A stretch of DNA of 64,000 nt from Chryseobacterium vrystaatense. Lineage in GTDB: Bacteria; Bacteroidota; Bacteroidia; Flavobacteriales; Weeksellaceae. Below the pieces are notes generated by a model. It was not told where the DNA came from and did no database searches. It saw nothing but the letters and a program-made list of their open reading frames with translations. The stretch is taken from contig NZ_JPRI01000003.1 in NCBI RefSeq assembly GCF_000737765.1, forward strand, positions 248,001 to 312,000, in the 5' to 3' direction. Below, piece by piece: positions 61,448 through 64,000 of this stretch. The stretch's first letter is position 1; each line of letters opens with the position of its first letter. The translations under genes and the position numbers were made by a program.

Positions 61448-63982
61448 ATGATACACGACCAACGAGCAGAAAAATTCAGGCAGATCGTGGAGAATAAATT
61501 CCAGATCTACAATTCATTATTTATGAGCCTGCCTTATGATAAAATGACCAATATCGGAATGCTTCTTCCATTTCTCTATGAGGAAAGCCGAAACGGATAT
61601 GAAGCAGGGAAAACTCCTGAGGAAATTGTCGAAGAATTTTTTAAAAACCATACCGATCTTCAAACAGAAGAGCAGAAACTGGAACTGCTTTTTAAAATCA
61701 TACAATACATCGAAAGACAGGTGGTCTTATTCGACAGTATTGAAGATGCCGCATTTCCGAATCTTCACTCTGAAAGTGACAGCGGAACGGTGACCAATCT
61801 TTTTGAACGTTCATATCAGGATCATAAGCTTGAAAAAGTAAGAGAAAAGCTTGAAGATTTTACAGTGAAAGTTGTGTTTACAGCTCACCCCACTCAGTTT
61901 TATCCAAGTTCGGTACAGAGAATTATTCAGGACTTAAGAGGTGCTATTACCAGTGATTCAGTTACGCAGATCGATATGCTTCTGCAGCAGCTGGGTAAAA
62001 CTCCTTTCGTGAATAAAGAAAAACCAACTCCAATTGATGAAGCATTGAGCATTATCTCCTATCTGAGATATGTATACTACGACACGATAGGAGAACTGTT
62101 TACGAAGATCAGAAAGACTTTTGGAAACGGGCATTTCCACCTGCATGAAGATATTATTCAGCTTGGTTTCTGGCCGGGCGGAGATAGAGACGGAAATCCT
62201 TTTGTGACGGCTGATGTAACGAAAAGAGTAGCTGAAGAGCTGCGTTCTGCAATTCTGAAATCCTATTACAGCCATTTAAAATTTATCAGAAGAAGACTAA
62301 GTTTCAGAGGTGTTTCCGAAGTACTGACCCAATTGAGTGATGAACTTTACGGAGCTATCTTTAACGGAAATGTGATCACTGCAGAAGATATTCTTAAAAA
62401 AACCGATGAAGCCGAAAAAATACTGATAAGTGAGCACAACTCTCTGTTTTTAGATCTTCTGGCTAACTTCAGAGACCGGGTGAAAATTTTCGGAACTCAC
62501 TTTGCCACGCTGGATATACGCCAGGATAGCAGAGTCCATCAGAAAGTTATTGATGAGGTTTTTGCAAAAATAAATGGAAATACTGAAGCTTCTGAAGAAG
62601 AAAAATTCAATAAACTGATTCAGTTTGGTGATAAGGTAGATGCAAACCAGTTTGAAGATATTGTTAAAGATACTTTATTGACCGTTTCACAGGTTTCCGA
62701 AATTCAGCATTTGAATGGGCAGAGAGGAATGAACCGATACATTATCTCAAATTCCGATGCTGTAAAAGATGTGATGAATGTATACGCTTTTTTCAAGATC
62801 TGTGGCTATCAGGATCAGGAAATCAACATGGATATCGTTCCGCTTTTTGAAACGATGGAGGGACTTGCCAATTCTGAAAATGTAATGAACGAGCTTTATC
62901 AGAATCCGGTATATAAAAAGCATCTTGAAAGAAGAGGAAACCAACAGACCATTATGCTCGGCTTTTCAGACGGCACGAAAGATGGTGGATATTTGAAAGC
63001 CAACTGGGAGATTTATAAAGCGAAAGAACTCCTGACTAAACTTTCCGTTCAGAATGGAATCAAAGTGGTATTTTTTGATGGCAGAGGCGGTCCACCCGCA
63101 AGAGGAGGAGGGAAAACTCACGATTTCTATGCTTCACAGGGAAATACAATTGCCAATAATAAAATTGAGTTGACCATTCAGGGACAAACGATCACCAGTA
63201 TTTTTGGAAATAAAGAACAGGCCAAATACAATTTTGAACAGCTTCTGACTGCCGGAGTTGAAAATGATGTCTTTAAAAATTCAAAAAAAGACCTGACCGA
63301 CAAAGAAAGAAAACTGATCACCGAACTGGCAGATATCAGTTATAAAAAATATTCAGATCTGAAAGCTCACCCTATGTTTGTGCCTTATCTTCAGGAAATG
63401 AGCACGCTGGAATATTATGGTAAAACCAATATCGGAAGTCGACCGTCCAAAAGAGGAAATGGCAGCGAACTGAAATTTGAAGATCTTAGAGCGATCCCTT
63501 TTGTAGGATCATGGTCACAGCTAAAGCAGAATGTTCCGGGATTCTTCGGATTCGGATTTGCAATGCAGCAGATGAAAGAACAGGGAAGACTGGAAGAGGT
63601 AAGAGAACTGTATAAAGGTTCCGATTTCTTTAAAACATTGGTGCTGAATTCGATGATGAGCATGAACAAATCTTATTTTCCACTAACATATTACATTAAA
63701 AAGAATCCAAAATTCGGAGAATTCTGGAATGTACTTTTTGACGAATATACGCTGTCAAGAGATATTATGTTGGAACTTACGGGTTTCAAAATGCTGCAGG
63801 AAGAAGATCCTCTTTCCAGGAAATCGGTGAAAATCCGTGAGAAGATTGTACTTCCGCTGTTGAGTATCCAGCAGTATGCGTTGATGAAAATTCAGAAAGG
63901 AGAGGGAAATAAGGATGCTTACGAAAAGCTGGTCACCAGATCATTATTCGGAAATATTAATGCAAGCAGAAACTCAGCTTAA
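61448..63982 (+). CDS. ppc: Phosphoenolpyruvate carboxylase
   Basis: 844 residues, near the lower end for the family. The catalytic His147 is in VFTAHPTQ, GGDRDGNPFVT binds PEP, and the glycine-rich loop around Arg546 (GRGGPPARGGGK) is the form I recall from Bacteroidetes in place of GRGGTVGRGGGP. The C terminus ends NINASRNSA, like the usual NTG tail region but without a final Gly. It fixes bicarbonate onto PEP to make oxaloacetate. Complete within the window. Confidence 0.95.
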   Translation: MIHDQRAEKFRQIVENKFQIYNSLFMSLPYDKMTNIGMLLPFLYEESRNGYEAGKTPEEIVEEFFKNHTDLQTEEQKLELLFKIIQYIERQVVLFDSIEDAAFPNLHSESDSGTVTNLFERSYQDHKLEKVREKLEDFTVKVVFTAHPTQFYPSSVQRIIQDLRGAITSDSVTQIDMLLQQLGKTPFVNKEKPTPIDEALSIISYLRYVYYDTIGELFTKIRKTFGNGHFHLHEDIIQLGFWPGGDRDGNPFVTADVTKRVAEELRSAILKSYYSHLKFIRRRLSFRGVSEVLTQLSDELYGAIFNGNVITAEDILKKTDEAEKILISEHNSLFLDLLANFRDRVKIFGTHFATLDIRQDSRVHQKVIDEVFAKINGNTEASEEEKFNKLIQFGDKVDANQFEDIVKDTLLTVSQVSEIQHLNGQRGMNRYIISNSDAVKDVMNVYAFFKICGYQDQEINMDIVPLFETMEGLANSENVMNELYQNPVYKKHLERRGNQQTIMLGFSDGTKDGGYLKANWEIYKAKELLTKLSVQNGIKVVFFDGRGGPPARGGGKTHDFYASQGNTIANNKIELTIQGQTITSIFGNKEQAKYNFEQLLTAGVENDVFKNSKKDLTDKERKLITELADISYKKYSDLKAHPMFVPYLQEMSTLEYYGKTNIGSRPSKRGNGSELKFEDLRAIPFVGSWSQLKQNVPGFFGFGFAMQQMKEQGRLEEVRELYKGSDFFKTLVLNSMMSMNKSYFPLTYYIKKNPKFGEFWNVLFDEYTLSRDIMLELTGFKMLQEEDPLSRKSVKIREKIVLPLLSIQQYALMKIQKGEGNKDAYEKLVTRSLFGNINASRNSA

Positions 63983-64000
63983 TAATAAATACTACGCCTC

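Overview
This 64 kb window looks like chromosomal DNA from a Chryseobacterium-like member of the Flavobacteriia (Bacteroidota, Weeksellaceae). The evidence is low GC, AT-rich spacers, no Shine-Dalgarno sites, many Bacteroidetes-type promoters (TTG, about 20 nt, TAnnTTTG), a type IX secretion (T9SS) C-terminal domain, a SusB-like GH97 enzyme and many secreted proteins ending their signal peptide in AQ, SQ or GC. The genus is inferred from recalled similarity. I found no tRNA, rRNA, CRISPR, prophage or intact insertion sequence.

Layout. 1-9.3 kb: the end of rarA, a DUF2339 membrane protein, a C1q-like surface protein, pheA, a thioesterase, dnaA, a low-molecular-weight phosphatase and a tetrapyrrole-methylase family enzyme. 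9.3-15.3 kb: a secreted copper LPMO with chitin-binding modules, a DUF4349 lipoprotein, a DUF2891 protein and an AraC regulator. 15.3-24.7 kb: a TolC/HlyD/MFS efflux operon, then an IutA-like TonB receptor with a siderophore-interacting reductase. 24.7-31.2 kb: metG, GH97, a two-DTG aspartic protease-like protein and an NTF2-like protein. 31.4-34.2 kb: a redox-stress group (azoR, divergent HxlR regulator, pirin, FMN reductase). 34.2-40.9 kb: purine synthesis (purM, purN, purH, purD, guaA). 41-64 kb: mixed housekeeping and secreted proteins, including a GNAT-nitrilase fusion, a cold-shock protein, an AarF-like kinase, a DEAD-box helicase, YqhD, a second HxlR regulator with divergent lpdA, a serine hydrolase and ppc.

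Four things stand out beyond ordinary gene content. (1) Spacers carry two families of short periodic arrays. One has 7-bp units (NNTCTGA or its complement) at several loci; the other has 8-bp units (TTGNTACA or its complement) at two loci. Most are bipartite, with left and right halves in opposite orientation, so they can fold as hairpins. In the purine cluster the two families alternate between genes. (2) Upstream of purM a good promoter is followed by about 125 nt that can fold as an H-type pseudoknot, then an intrinsic terminator: a candidate regulatory RNA. (3) A 54-residue peptide at 47124-47288 combines a bacteriocin-type leader with a core of six cysteines. (4) Both HxlR regulators face divergent redox genes across strong TACT...AGTA dyads, which are likely operators.

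Three genes (the AraC regulator, the DEAD-box helicase and ppc) have a -7 promoter box only 3-4 nt before their start codon, so their mRNAs are probably leaderless.
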